Shown here: positions 52,826 through 61,198 of the stretch, piece by piece
Position numbering within the stretch: the first letter of the stretch is position 1
How the letters are laid out: the number at the start of each line of letters is the position of its first letter
Origin: Mesorhizobium sp. B4-1-3
GTDB taxonomy: Bacteria; Pseudomonadota; Alphaproteobacteria; Rhizobiales; Rhizobiaceae
NCBI RefSeq assembly: GCF_006439355.1
Contig: NZ_VFTG01000018.1
Location: 1-64,000, forward strand
DNA length: 64,000 bases
Direction: 5' to 3'
The notes under the pieces: generated by a model
The model's input: only the letters and a program-made list of their open reading frames with translations
Database searches by the model: none
What the model was told of the DNA's origin: nothing
Program-made: the position numbers and the translations under genes

Positions 52826-53730
52826 CTTTCACGCACCCCGAAGAGCCCGATGGGGCGCACGATCAGCACTGCCATCAGGATGATGAAGGAGACCGCGGCG
52901 CGCCATTCAGCGCCGATCAGCTGGACGGCGCCGGCCTCGGCGAGGCCGATGATCAGGCCACCCAGCACCGCGCCCGGAATGCTGCCGATGCCACCCAATA
53001 TGGCGGCGGCGAACATCGGCAACAGCATGTCGAAACCCATTAGTGGGCGGATCTGCACCAGCACGCCGATCATCACGCCGGCGACGCAGGCCAGTGCCGC
53101 GCCGATGACCCAGGTGACGCGCACCACGCTGGCGACGTCGATGCCGGCGATGCGGGCAAGCGCCGGGTTCTGACTCATCGCCTGCATGGAGCGGCCGGTC
53201 TGGGTGCGCGTCGTCAAAAGATGCACGCCAAGCACAAGCACGGCCGTCAGCAGCAGCAGCGCGATCTGATCGGGGGTGATACGGATCCCGAACCCGACCG
53301 GCATCGCGATCTGGATGGCACGGCTGAAATAGGTGGGGCGCGAGGTGAAGATGAACTCGAGCAGGCTTCTGAGAGCCATGGAGGCGCCGAAGCTGCCCAT
53401 CACCACGATGATCGCCTGCTCCTGCTTGCGCAGCCGCGAAAACAGCACCTTGTCGAGCAGCAGCGCAAGCAGGGCCGTAAGCCCTACGCCGACGACCAGC
53501 GCGACAATGAGCGGCCAGCCGAAGGAAAAAGGCGTGATCGGCGCCACCTTGCCGAACATGGCGCTAATGGTGCCGACGACGGCCAAGGTCGCATAAGTGC
53601 CCCAGGCCATGAAATCGCCATGGGCGAAGTTGGAGAAGCGCAAGATGGAATAGGTCAGCGTTACGCCGATGGCGCCAAGTCCGATCATCGAGCCGGTGAG
53701 CAGCCCGTCGATGATGAATTGCAGGCTCAT
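52822..53730 (-). CDS. Branched-chain amino acid-type ABC permease (LivH-like)
   Basis: About 302 residues, multi-helix. Family features are GLGAIGVTLTYSILRFSNFA followed by HGDFMAWGTYATL, and the C-terminal GGIGSIPGAVLGGLIIGLAE. It overlaps both its neighbours by 4 bases (livF-like upstream, livM-like downstream). Confidence 0.93.
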   Translation of the reverse strand: MSLQFIIDGLLTGSMIGLGAIGVTLTYSILRFSNFAHGDFMAWGTYATLAVVGTISAMFGKVAPITPFSFGWPLIVALVVGVGLTALLALLLDKVLFSRLRKQEQAIIVVMGSFGASMALRSLLEFIFTSRPTYFSRAIQIAMPVGFGIRITPDQIALLLLTAVLVLGVHLLTTRTQTGRSMQAMSQNPALARIAGIDVASVVRVTWVIGAALACVAGVMIGVLVQIRPLMGFDMLLPMFAAAILGGIGSIPGAVLGGLIIGLAEAGAVQLIGAEWRAAVSFIILMAVLIVRPIGLFGVRER

Positions 53731-54494
53731 GCCGCGCCTCCCGTCTCGGTGCGCCGTGCGCTGTCCCTATGGAGTGGCCGCTGGCCGAGATAGAGCTCTG
53801 CGACGACCGGGTCGTCCCATAGCGTCGAGGCGACCCCTTCGTGCCGCTCCTTGCCCTCGACGAGCACGTATGCGCGATCGCCGATGGCGAGCGCTGCCTT
53901 AGCGTTTTGCTCGACCAGCAGGATGGTGACGCCGGACTTGCGGATGGCCGAAAGCATCTCGAAGACCATCGACACGAATTTCGGCGACAGTCCGGCCGAG
54001 GGCTCGTCGAGCACCAGCACCTTCGGATGGACGATCAGCGCGCGCGCTATCGCAAGCATCTGCCGCTGCCCGCCCGAGAGATTGCCGGCGGGGGTCCGCC
54101 GCTGGCGCAGAAGGTCGGGAAAGGCCGCGTACATTTCTTCGATGCGGGCGGGCGACTGGCGCCGTTCGAGGATGCCGCAGGCGACCTTCAGATTGTCCTC
54201 CACCGACATCCGCGGAAAGACGTTTTCAGTCTGCGGCACGAAGGCAAGGCCAAGGCGGACCATGGTATGGGCGGGCGCCGCAGTGATGTCCTTGCCATCG
54301 AGCAGCACCTTGCCCCGGCTGATCGGGACAAGGCCTGCGATGGCCTTGATCAGGCTCGATTTGCCGGCGCCGTTCGGCCCGAGGACGACGACGATCTCGC
54401 CCTTGTTGACGGTGATCGAGGCACCGCGCACGATCGGCACGCCAGGCTCGTAGCCGGCTTCGAGATCGCCGACGTCAAGCACGGTTTCGCTCAT
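53727..54494 (-). CDS. Branched-chain amino acid-type ABC ATPase (LivF-like)
   Basis: About 255 residues. Walker A LGPNGAGKSSLIKAI, signature LSGGQRQMLAIARALI, Walker B VLVLDEPSAGLSP, and the typical LivF stretch FVPQTENVFPRMSVEDNL. The start at 54494 (MSETVLDVGDLEAGYE) gives a 4-base overlap with the LivG-like gene; the frame to 54602 would overlap it by over 100 bases and is rejected. Confidence 0.93.
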   Translation of the reverse strand: MSETVLDVGDLEAGYEPGVPIVRGASITVNKGEIVVVLGPNGAGKSSLIKAIAGLVPISRGKVLLDGKDITAAPAHTMVRLGLAFVPQTENVFPRMSVEDNLKVACGILERRQSPARIEEMYAAFPDLLRQRRTPAGNLSGGQRQMLAIARALIVHPKVLVLDEPSAGLSPKFVSMVFEMLSAIRKSGVTILLVEQNAKAALAIGDRAYVLVEGKERHEGVASTLWDDPVVAELYLGQRPLHRDSARRTETGGAA

Positions 54495-55291
54495 GCCGCG
54501 CCCCCGAGATAGGCCTCGATGACGCGCGGGTCGCGCGCCACCTCGTCGGCGGTGCCCTCGCACAGCAGCTCGCCGTTCGCCATCACCAGCACGCGGTGGC
54601 AAAGCCGCGTCACCATGTCGATGTTATGCTCGATCAACAAAAAAGTGATGCCGCTCTCGTTGATGTCGCGGATGCGCTCGATGATGACCTCCAGCAGCGT
54701 GGCGTTGACGCCGGCCGCCGGCTCGTCGAGCAGGATGATCACCGGATCGGCCATCATTACGCGGGCGAGCTCGAGCAGCTTGCGCTGGCCGCCGGAAAGC
54801 ACCCGAGCCGGCTCGTGAGCCAGGCGGGTCAGCGAGACGAGTTCCAGCAGCTCGGCGGCTTTCTTCGCGGCGGCTTTCTCTTCGGCGGCGACCCGCCACG
54901 GCGTGAGGAAATTGGCAAGCAGCCCCTCGCCGGTCTGCCCTTGCGCGGCAAGCATGACGTTCTCGATCAGCGTCAGGTTGGGGAGCGGCCGTGGGATTTG
55001 GAACGTACGCCCGAGGCCACGTCCGATGCGGCGGTGCGCGGCCTCGCCCGAAACGGGCACGCCGCCCAGATAGATCTCGCCGCTGGATGGCAGGATGCTG
55101 CCGGCCAGAAGGTCGAACATCGTCGTCTTTCCCGCGCCGTTGGGGCCGATCAGGCCCAGGATCTCGCCAGGGCGAACGTCGAATGAGACATTGTTCACGG
55201 CAACGAGCCCGCCGAAGCGTCTGACGACGTCTTTTGCCGCCAGCACCGGCTCCCGGGTCTCAGCCCCATGCCGTTTCACTGTGTCTCCCAT
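54491..55291 (-). CDS. Branched-chain amino acid-type ABC ATPase (LivG-like)
   Basis: About 266 residues. Walker A GPNGAGKTTMFDLLAG, signature LSGGQRKLLELARVM, Walker B VIILLDEPAAGVN and the LivG-type stretch GLGRTFQIPRPLPNLTLIEN. It starts MGDTVKRHGAETREP; an adjacent upstream Met is equally possible. It is the first gene of the leftward transporter operon, divergent from the GntR regulator, with tandem GATC-centred sites between the two genes. Confidence 0.93.
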   Translation of the reverse strand: MGDTVKRHGAETREPVLAAKDVVRRFGGLVAVNNVSFDVRPGEILGLIGPNGAGKTTMFDLLAGSILPSSGEIYLGGVPVSGEAAHRRIGRGLGRTFQIPRPLPNLTLIENVMLAAQGQTGEGLLANFLTPWRVAAEEKAAAKKAAELLELVSLTRLAHEPARVLSGGQRKLLELARVMMADPVIILLDEPAAGVNATLLEVIIERIRDINESGITFLLIEHNIDMVTRLCHRVLVMANGELLCEGTADEVARDPRVIEAYLGGAA

Positions 55292-55335
55292 CAATCCCTC
55301 GGGCCGGAAGCGTTTGTCGCTTCCTGATTTTGATA

Positions 55336-55360
55336 TGTGATCACACTTGCTTTGATCACG
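55336..55360. promoter_or_regulatory. Tandem GntR-type operator candidate
   Basis: A perfect palindrome TGTGATCACA (55336-55345) and a near copy TTTGATCACG (55351-55360) have centres 15 bases apart in the 140-base region between the divergent livG-like and GntR genes. FadR-subfamily GntR regulators often bind short palindromes of this kind. Assignment to this regulator is inferred. Confidence 0.5.
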
Positions 55361-55431
55361 CTAATCAGCTTTAATTTTCTCCGCAAGCCGAAAACAGGCG
55401 GGTCGGCCAAAAAGGCTGGAGTCGGGAGCAT

Positions 55432-56160
55432 ATGCACAAGGCAGCCGCGGAGCGGAGCAATGACGTTTTCGCCGCGCAACTTGCACCGGTCGGCCGCGAG
55501 ACTGTGCAGGATCGCGTCTATTCCGAGCTGCGCCGCGCTCTGATCGGCGGCCTGTTCGAACCAAGCCAGGTGCTGACCATTCGCGGCCTTGCCGACGCGC
55601 TGGTCACCTCGACGATGCCGGTGCGCGAGGCGCTTGGACGGCTGATTACGGAAAAGGCACTCGAGGCGCTGCCCAATCGCTCGGTGCGCGTGCCGCCGAT
55701 CACGCTTGAGCGGATCGACGACCTGCTGCGCGCGCGCATCCTGATCGAGGGAGAGGCGATCTCGCTCGCCGCAACTCGCATTGGGCCGCGTGGAATTGCG
55801 ACCGTCGAGGCCCTGCTGCGCGAATGGGACCAGGTCCGGGCACTGAAGCATAAGAAGGATATCGACCGCGAGGTTACGCTCAACCAAAGCTTTCACTTCG
55901 AAATCTACCGTGCCTGCGGGTCTGCAGTGCTGATACCGATGATAGAGAGCCTCTGGCTGCAATCCGGCCCATGCATCCGCGTCGCCATCTACGCGTTTTC
56001 CGAAGCCGGCGAGGTGGACACCGCGCATTATCATCGCAGCATCGTGGCAGCGCTTGCGGCGCAGAATGCACAGGCCGCACGGGTGGCATTGGTGGCCGAC
56101 ATCAGCCGGCCCTTTGCCTTCCTTCGCGAAAAGCTGCAATCCAAGGCAAGAACGGAGTGA
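55432..56160 (+). CDS. GntR family (FadR subfamily, FCD domain) regulator
   Basis: About 242 residues. The winged helix-turn-helix is at about residues 25-90 (RVYSELRRALIGGLFEP, STMPVREALGRLITEKALEA). The FCD ligand domain follows (about 100-230), with the metal-type histidines in NQSFHFEIYRACGS and TAHYHRSIVAALAAQNAQAA. GGAGTCGGGAG precedes the ATG. It is divergent from the liv-like operon and upstream of the DUF3830-to-receptor genes, so it probably represses both units until the imported compound or a product binds. Confidence 0.93.
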   Translation: MHKAAAERSNDVFAAQLAPVGRETVQDRVYSELRRALIGGLFEPSQVLTIRGLADALVTSTMPVREALGRLITEKALEALPNRSVRVPPITLERIDDLLRARILIEGEAISLAATRIGPRGIATVEALLREWDQVRALKHKKDIDREVTLNQSFHFEIYRACGSAVLIPMIESLWLQSGPCIRVAIYAFSEAGEVDTAHYHRSIVAALAAQNAQAARVALVADISRPFAFLREKLQSKARTE

Positions 56161-56161
56161 G

Positions 56162-56650
56162 ATGACAAAGGGCGCCATAAAAATCACCGAGCCGCGTTCA
56201 GGCCTATCGGCTACGGCCCTGCTGTTGCCGGAAAAGGCGCCGGACAATGCTGCCTTTCTCTGGAGCTATCTGGAGAAGCCTCGCGTGGTCGCCGGCATCC
56301 ACGCGATGTGGACCGGTCCTGAAATCTCCTGTCCGGTGCCCCCGTCGCATCTGGAGGGCCAAGCCTATGCCCGGCCTTTGCCGGCCGAGAATGCGACGCT
56401 GACACCTCAGCCCGGCGACATCGTGCTTTCCTATGTGCCGCCGCTTATGTGGGGCGGCAATCCGAACGCGATCTTCGACATCGGCTTGTTCTACGGGCAG
56501 GGCGCGCGGCTCTTGTTCCCGATCGGTTGGCTCGCTGGAAGCGTCATCGCACAAGTGCTGCCGGAGCAGCGGGAACAGTTCGCTGCCGCCTGCGGGGTCA
56601 TTCGCCGCAATGGTGCCTGCGACGTCGCCTTCACGCGAGCGGAAATCTGA
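56162..56650 (+). CDS. DUF3830 family (cyclophilin-like) protein
   Basis: About 162 residues. It begins MTKGAIKITEPRSGLSATAL and has the DUF3830 pattern PEKAPDNAAFLWSYLEKP, GDIVLSYVPPLMWGGNPNAI and the glycine-rich LLFPIGWLAGSVIAQVL. The family has a cyclophilin-like fold and is often found with amidohydrolases and transporters; its activity is unknown. The ATG at 56162 begins one base after the GntR stop codon, so it is co-transcribed with the regulator. There is no signal peptide. Confidence 0.82.
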   Translation: MTKGAIKITEPRSGLSATALLLPEKAPDNAAFLWSYLEKPRVVAGIHAMWTGPEISCPVPPSHLEGQAYARPLPAENATLTPQPGDIVLSYVPPLMWGGNPNAIFDIGLFYGQGARLLFPIGWLAGSVIAQVLPEQREQFAAACGVIRRNGACDVAFTRAEI

Positions 56651-56652
56651 AA

Positions 56653-57012
56653 ATGGTCGAGCGCGACGACAGTTTCGAGCTCTTCGATCTCCGCGTCGAG
56701 GCAGTCATCCCCGAAGGTAAGCCGATCTACTGCGGCGCCAAGGCCGGCGACTATTTCGAGCTGAAAGGCGAGATGCTGTCGCTACCTGCGGGGCAGGGTT
56801 TTTCGATCTATTCCATTGCCGCCGTGCTGCCGCTGCTGGCGGCCAAGCAGCGGCCGACCCATGCCAATGACTGGATGACGTCGGATGCCGAGATTGCCTG
56901 TCCAGATCCCAACTGCGCCAGTCGGCTCAGGATCGTCAGGCTGGCCAAGCGGCGGTTCAGCCATGCCGAAACTACGGCAGTGCCGCTGCCGCCGGAAACG
57001 GAGCACAAATGA
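56653..57012 (+). CDS. TIGR04076-type small protein
   Basis: About 119 residues from the ATG at 56653 (MVERDDSFELFDLRVEAVIP). It has the pattern of the TIGR04076 family: YCGAKAGDYFELKGEMLSLP, then GFSIYSIAAVLPLLAAKQRP, and a C-terminal CPDPNCASRLRIVRLAKR. The cysteine pair could bind metal. No function is established. It overlaps the aldo-keto reductase start by 4 bases and follows the DUF3830 gene by two bases, so it belongs to the same pathway. Confidence 0.78.
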   Translation: MVERDDSFELFDLRVEAVIPEGKPIYCGAKAGDYFELKGEMLSLPAGQGFSIYSIAAVLPLLAAKQRPTHANDWMTSDAEIACPDPNCASRLRIVRLAKRRFSHAETTAVPLPPETEHK

Positions 57013-58064
57013 CCGCCAAGACTTTCGAACTTGCCGCAGGCTACGTCATTTCGCGCGTCATTCGCGGCGGCTGGCAACTCGCCGGCGGCCACGGCGCGAT
57101 AGACCGTGAACAGGCGGTGGCCGACCTGATCGCCACTTTCGACGCCGGTATCTTCACCTATGACTGCGCCGACATCTACACCGGCGTCGAGGATCTGATC
57201 GGCGCCGCGCGTCTGCGGCTCGCCAACGAGCGCGGCCGCGATGTCGCCGCCAGGATGAAGGTGCACACCAAGCTGGTGCCCGACCTTGAGCGGTTGGCCG
57301 GCATCAGCCGCGATTATATCAGGGGAATCGTCGACCAGTCGCTGCGCAGGCTGAAGACCGAGCGCATCGACCTCGTGCAATTCCACTGGTGGGACTATGC
57401 GCAGCCTCGCTATGTCGACGCGATGGGTTGGCTCGACGAGCTCCGCTGCGAGGGTAAGGTTCGCAATCTCGGCACCACCAATTTCGACACGCGGCGGCTC
57501 GCCGAAATCCTGGCTGCGGGCATTCCGCTGGTCAGTCAGCAACTGCAATATTCCGTGCTAGATCAGCGTCCTGCCCAAAGCCTTGCCTCGCTGGCGAAGC
57601 AGCATGGCATGCATTTCCTTTGCTATGGTTCGGTTGCCGGCGGTTTCCTCAGCGATCGATGGCTTGGCGCTGCCGAACCGGCGACGCCGCTCGAAAACCG
57701 CTCGCTGGTCAAATACAAGCTGATCATCGACGATTTCGGCGGCTGGGACCTGTTCCAGCAATTGCTGCAGGCATTGAGGACAGTCGGCGATCGCCACGGC
57801 GTCGACATCGCCACCATCGCCAGCGCCTGGGTGCTGGAACAGCCGCAGGTCGCGGCCGTCATCGTCGGCGCCCGCAACCAGTCGCACGCGCTTGCCAATG
57901 CGGCAATCATGGACGTCCAACTGAGCCCTGACGACAGGGCGGCGATCGGCGCCGTGATCGCGCAAAGCTCGGGCCTCGAGGGCGACGTCTACACTCTTGA
58001 GCGTGACCGCCATGGCCGCCACGGCTCCATCATGCATTACAACCTGAACGCGGGCCGGGTATGA
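57009..58064 (+). CDS. Aldo/keto reductase
   Basis: About 351 residues, TIM barrel. The catalytic tetrad is visible: Asp and Tyr in TYDCADIYTGVEDLIG, Lys in VHTKLVPDLE and His in LVQFHWWDYAQP. The C-terminal NADPH-binding part is AAVIVGARNQSHALANAA. It reduces an aldehyde or ketone, or oxidises an alcohol, with NADP(H). ATGA-type overlaps join it to the TIGR04076-type gene before it and the SnoaL-like gene after it. Confidence 0.92.
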   Translation: MTAKTFELAAGYVISRVIRGGWQLAGGHGAIDREQAVADLIATFDAGIFTYDCADIYTGVEDLIGAARLRLANERGRDVAARMKVHTKLVPDLERLAGISRDYIRGIVDQSLRRLKTERIDLVQFHWWDYAQPRYVDAMGWLDELRCEGKVRNLGTTNFDTRRLAEILAAGIPLVSQQLQYSVLDQRPAQSLASLAKQHGMHFLCYGSVAGGFLSDRWLGAAEPATPLENRSLVKYKLIIDDFGGWDLFQQLLQALRTVGDRHGVDIATIASAWVLEQPQVAAVIVGARNQSHALANAAIMDVQLSPDDRAAIGAVIAQSSGLEGDVYTLERDRHGRHGSIMHYNLNAGRV

Positions 58065-58492
58065 GCGCCATGGACACCTCACTGTTCTCCCGTGCTAGCG
58101 CGGAGGTGATCGACCTGCACCGCTTCTTCGTCGACTGGTTCGTTGCCGCGCGCGCCGACGCGGTCGACTTCGGTCGCTTCGAAGCCGCCATGGGTGAAGG
58201 CTTGACCATGATCGCGCCGAGCGGCGCGGTCCTCGGCCGCGATGCGGTCGTCGACCATGTCAGGCAATGCCGCGCCACCTGCGATGACGGCTTTGTCATC
58301 TCGATCGAGGACATCAGGCCAGGCTGGCAAACCGACGACACGATCGTCGTCCTCTATGTCGAGAAACAGCTGCGCGACGACAAGCTCAGCCGTCGCCAGT
58401 CGAGCGCCGTCTTCACCACCAGTTCATCGGCGCCCAACGGCGTCGAATGGCGGCATCTGCATGAGACCTGGCTGCAGGTGCCGGAACGCTGA
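58061..58492 (+). CDS. SnoaL/DUF4440-like (NTF2-fold) protein
   Basis: About 143 residues. The alpha+beta cone fold is suggested by an N-terminal helix (DLHRFFVDWFVAARADAVD), MGEGLTMIAPSGAVLGRDAV and the final strands SAVFTTSS and WRHLHETWLQVPER. Members include isomerases, dehydratases and non-enzymatic binding proteins. It overlaps the aldo-keto reductase by 4 bases and ends 50 bases before the receptor gene. It probably acts on, or binds, a pathway intermediate. Confidence 0.75.
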   Translation: MSAMDTSLFSRASAEVIDLHRFFVDWFVAARADAVDFGRFEAAMGEGLTMIAPSGAVLGRDAVVDHVRQCRATCDDGFVISIEDIRPGWQTDDTIVVLYVEKQLRDDKLSRRQSSAVFTTSSSAPNGVEWRHLHETWLQVPER

Positions 58493-58542
58493 GACAGGTT
58501 CGAGAGATCAAACCAAAATCGAGTAACTCAAGGGGAACAACA

Positions 58543-59805
58543 ATGAGAAACACGATACTGAAACTCACCACCACGCTCGCTCTCGTCACGCTGGCGGGCG
58601 CGGCCCACGCCGCCGACTGCAAGATCACCGTCGGCCTGGTCATGGAACTGACCGGCCCGGCTGGCGAATACGGTCAGGCCGGTGCCAAGTCGGTCGAGAT
58701 GGCCTTCCGCGACATCAACGCCGCGGGCGGCGTGCGTGGGTGCGATCTTGTGACCGACACGCGCGACAGCCAAAGCCAGGGCAATGTGGCGGTCGACGCC
58801 GCGACCCAACTCGTCCAGGTCAAGAAAGTGCCGGTGATCATCGGCGGCATCATCTCTTCGGTGTCGATCCCAATCCTCACCTCAGTCACCGCTCCGGCCA
58901 AGATCGTCCAGGTGTCGCCTGCGTCCTCTTCGCCGACGCTGACCGCGCTCGGCCGCGAGGGCAAGACCAACGGCATTTTCTTCCGCACCATCACCTCCGA
59001 TGCGCTGCAGGGCGTGGCCGCCGCCAAATACGCTATCGACAAGGGCTTCAAGAAACTGTCGATCATCCACGTCAACAACGACTTCGGCGTCAACATGGTG
59101 GCGGAGTTCTCGCGTGCCTATAAGGCGCTCGGCGGCACTATCGTCTCCGACACGCCCTACAATGAGAAGCAGTCGAGTTATGCCTCGGAAGTGACGGCCG
59201 CGATCGCCGGTGAACCGGACGGGCTCTATCTCGTCAGCACGCCGGTCGACGGCGCCACCGTTGCCCGCACCTGGATCTCGCAAGGCGGCGTGCAGAAGTT
59301 CCTGCTCAATGACGGCATGAACAGTCCCGACTTCATTGAATCCGTCGGAGCTGATTATCTCAAGGAGGCCTATGGCACGTCCTCCGGCACCAGCCCGACC
59401 GCGTCGACAGACTATTTCAACAAGAACTACAAGGAATTCTCAGGCATCGAGCCATCGAACCCGGCCGCCGATCGTTCCTATGACGCCGGGGCCATCGTCG
59501 GGCTTGCCATCGCCATCGCCGGCTCTGACGACCCGGCCAAGATCAAGGACGCCATGTACAAGGCGGTTGATCCGGCAGGCACACCGATCTACGCCGGCAA
59601 GGAGGAATTCGCCAAGGCGCTCGGCCTGATCAAGGATGGAAAGCCGATCCGCTACGAAGGCGTCATCGGTCCGGTCGCCTTCGATAAATTTGGCGATATC
59701 ACTGGCCCATTCCGCCTGTGGAAGATTGTTGACGGCAAGGTGACCACCGACGGCGAGATGACGACAGATGACGTCAACGCGTTGCAGGCGAAATTGAACA
59801 AATAG
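58543..59805 (+). CDS. Branched-chain amino acid-type ABC substrate-binding protein
   Basis: Periplasmic receptor of 420 residues. The signal peptide (MRNTILKLTTTLALVTLAGA) is cleaved near AHAADC. The peripla-BP_6/LivJ pattern follows: VGLVMELTGPAGEYGQAGAK, FRDINAAGGVRGCDLV and PASSSPTLTALGREGKTNGI. AAGGGGA precedes the ATG. It is the receptor for the livGFHM-like permease/ATPase set on the other side of the GntR gene, which otherwise lacks one. A strong terminator follows. Confidence 0.93.
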   Translation: MRNTILKLTTTLALVTLAGAAHAADCKITVGLVMELTGPAGEYGQAGAKSVEMAFRDINAAGGVRGCDLVTDTRDSQSQGNVAVDAATQLVQVKKVPVIIGGIISSVSIPILTSVTAPAKIVQVSPASSSPTLTALGREGKTNGIFFRTITSDALQGVAAAKYAIDKGFKKLSIIHVNNDFGVNMVAEFSRAYKALGGTIVSDTPYNEKQSSYASEVTAAIAGEPDGLYLVSTPVDGATVARTWISQGGVQKFLLNDGMNSPDFIESVGADYLKEAYGTSSGTSPTASTDYFNKNYKEFSGIEPSNPAADRSYDAGAIVGLAIAIAGSDDPAKIKDAMYKAVDPAGTPIYAGKEEFAKALGLIKDGKPIRYEGVIGPVAFDKFGDITGPFRLWKIVDGKVTTDGEMTTDDVNALQAKLNK

Positions 59806-59814
59806 GCCCTCTGC

Positions 59815-59846
59815 GAAAGACCCGGATCGCTCGATCCGGGTCTTTC
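59815..59846 (+). terminator. Strong intrinsic terminator
   Basis: GAAAGACCCGGATCG (59815-59829) is perfectly complementary to CGATCCGGGTCTTTC (59832-59846), giving a long stem with a tight loop ten bases after the receptor stop codon. It ends the rightward GntR-to-receptor operon. Confidence 0.8.
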
Positions 59847-60374
59847 GTGTGGGGGGACGTAGTGCGGTAACCACCTGGATCGGCGCAGAGCAGGTTCCGC
59901 CGCCAGGCGCACGTCTGGAAAGCGCCTGAAGTTGGTCATTGCCTCCGCAAGCGCAGATCCTGAAGCTGACACCGCGGCGACGATTTCGCTATGCAAAGCC
60001 TTAAAGGCGCTGAAGGCAGGCGAGCCTCTAGGTCCAAAGTACGAACGCGAACATTCTCTTCCAGCTTGGCTGAAAGTAAACGATTGGCCGAATTGCCACC
60101 TGCATCTTTGGACCACGACGCGGGTCGCAGCCGTGTCGAGGGCATGGGCTCCGAATGCGCCGAAGAAATTGCTTGTTTTGGCTAAGTCAATCGGCTTTCA
60201 TGAGCAGCAGCTTCGAATGATGCTGCACACATTGGGTCAGCAAGGCCGATTTCCGACGACCGCGGCAGAACGTAACGAACGACGGGTATGGGGCGGAGCG
60301 CGGGATGTCGATCGGCGGAATTGTAAGACCCTCACCTCGGCGCTGTCTCGGCAGGGAATGGCACGCGTAGAATC
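59847..60374. other. Intergenic region with doubtful open frame
   Basis: An open frame runs from 59932 to 60378. Its middle part, HLWTTTRVAAVSRAWAPN, then KKLLVLAKSIGFHEQQLRMM, looks faintly like protein, but no family is recognised. The start region is weak and the frame overlaps the next gene. It may be a remnant. The promoter for the amino-acid importer operon must also be here. Confidence 0.35.
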
Positions 60375-61145
60375 GTGAAACGCTCGCCTGCCTCAGATCT
60401 AAAGCCGATCATCGTCGCTGAAGATGTTCGCAAGACCTATCGGTCTGACGATGGCCGCTCGCATCTTGCACTGGCCGGGATTACCGCTTCGATCGGACAA
60501 GGCGAGGTACTGGTCGTGTTCGGGCCTTCCGGTTCCGGCAAGAGCACATTTCTTCGCACTCTGAATGCATTGGAAACCATCGATTCCGGCCGGATCATGG
60601 TGGACGGTGTTTCCGTCTCCGATCCTGGCGCCGACCTCAACAAGTTGCGATCGGAAGTCGGCATGGTTTTCCAACTGTTCAATCTCTTCCAGCATCGCAC
60701 CGCTCTCGACAATGTCGTTCTGCCACAAATCGTCGTGCGTCGCCGGCCAAGGTCCGAAGCGTTGCGGCGGGCGCGTGATCTTCTCGAAAAAGTCGGCATA
60801 AGCGATCGTGCCGGGCATTACCCCAGCCAGTTGTCGGGAGGACAGCAGCAGCGCGTGGCAATCGCGCGCGCTTTAGCCATGGATCCGAAGGTGATGTTGT
60901 TTGACGAGCCGACGTCGGCGCTGGATCCGGAAAGCGTCACCGGTATTCTCGACCTCATGAAGGACCTCGCGGCAGAGGGCATGACGATGGCGGTCGTCAC
61001 CCACGAAATGGGCTTCGCCCGCGAGATCGCCGACCGGATGTTATTCATGGATGGCGGGTTGATCGTCGAGGACGGCAGCCCGCAGCAGATTTTCCAAACG
61101 CCAAGGCAAGAGCGAACAAAGGAGTTCCTTCGGCAGATATTATGA
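60375..61145 (+). CDS. Polar amino-acid ABC transporter ATPase (GlnQ/HisP-type)
   Basis: About 256 residues. Walker A GPSGSGKSTFLRTLNALE, signature LSGGQQQRVAIARALA, Walker B VMLFDEPTSALDPES, and the family-typical VVTHEMGFAREIADR. The start is a GTG at 60375 (MKRSPASDLKPIIVAE when read as Met). Its stop precedes the receptor start by about 50 bases. First gene of a four-gene importer operon. Confidence 0.93.
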   Translation: MKRSPASDLKPIIVAEDVRKTYRSDDGRSHLALAGITASIGQGEVLVVFGPSGSGKSTFLRTLNALETIDSGRIMVDGVSVSDPGADLNKLRSEVGMVFQLFNLFQHRTALDNVVLPQIVVRRRPRSEALRRARDLLEKVGISDRAGHYPSQLSGGQQQRVAIARALAMDPKVMLFDEPTSALDPESVTGILDLMKDLAAEGMTMAVVTHEMGFAREIADRMLFMDGGLIVEDGSPQQIFQTPRQERTKEFLRQIL

Positions 61146-61198
61146 CGTTTGGAGATATCCGGACCGTAAACAACCAAAACTCAACGGGAGAGAGACGA

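Noticed and set aside
59932..60378. 148-residue open frame before the amino-acid importer
   Set aside because: Not called as a gene: no family, a weak start and overlap with the ATPase start; kept only as a note in the intergenic entry.
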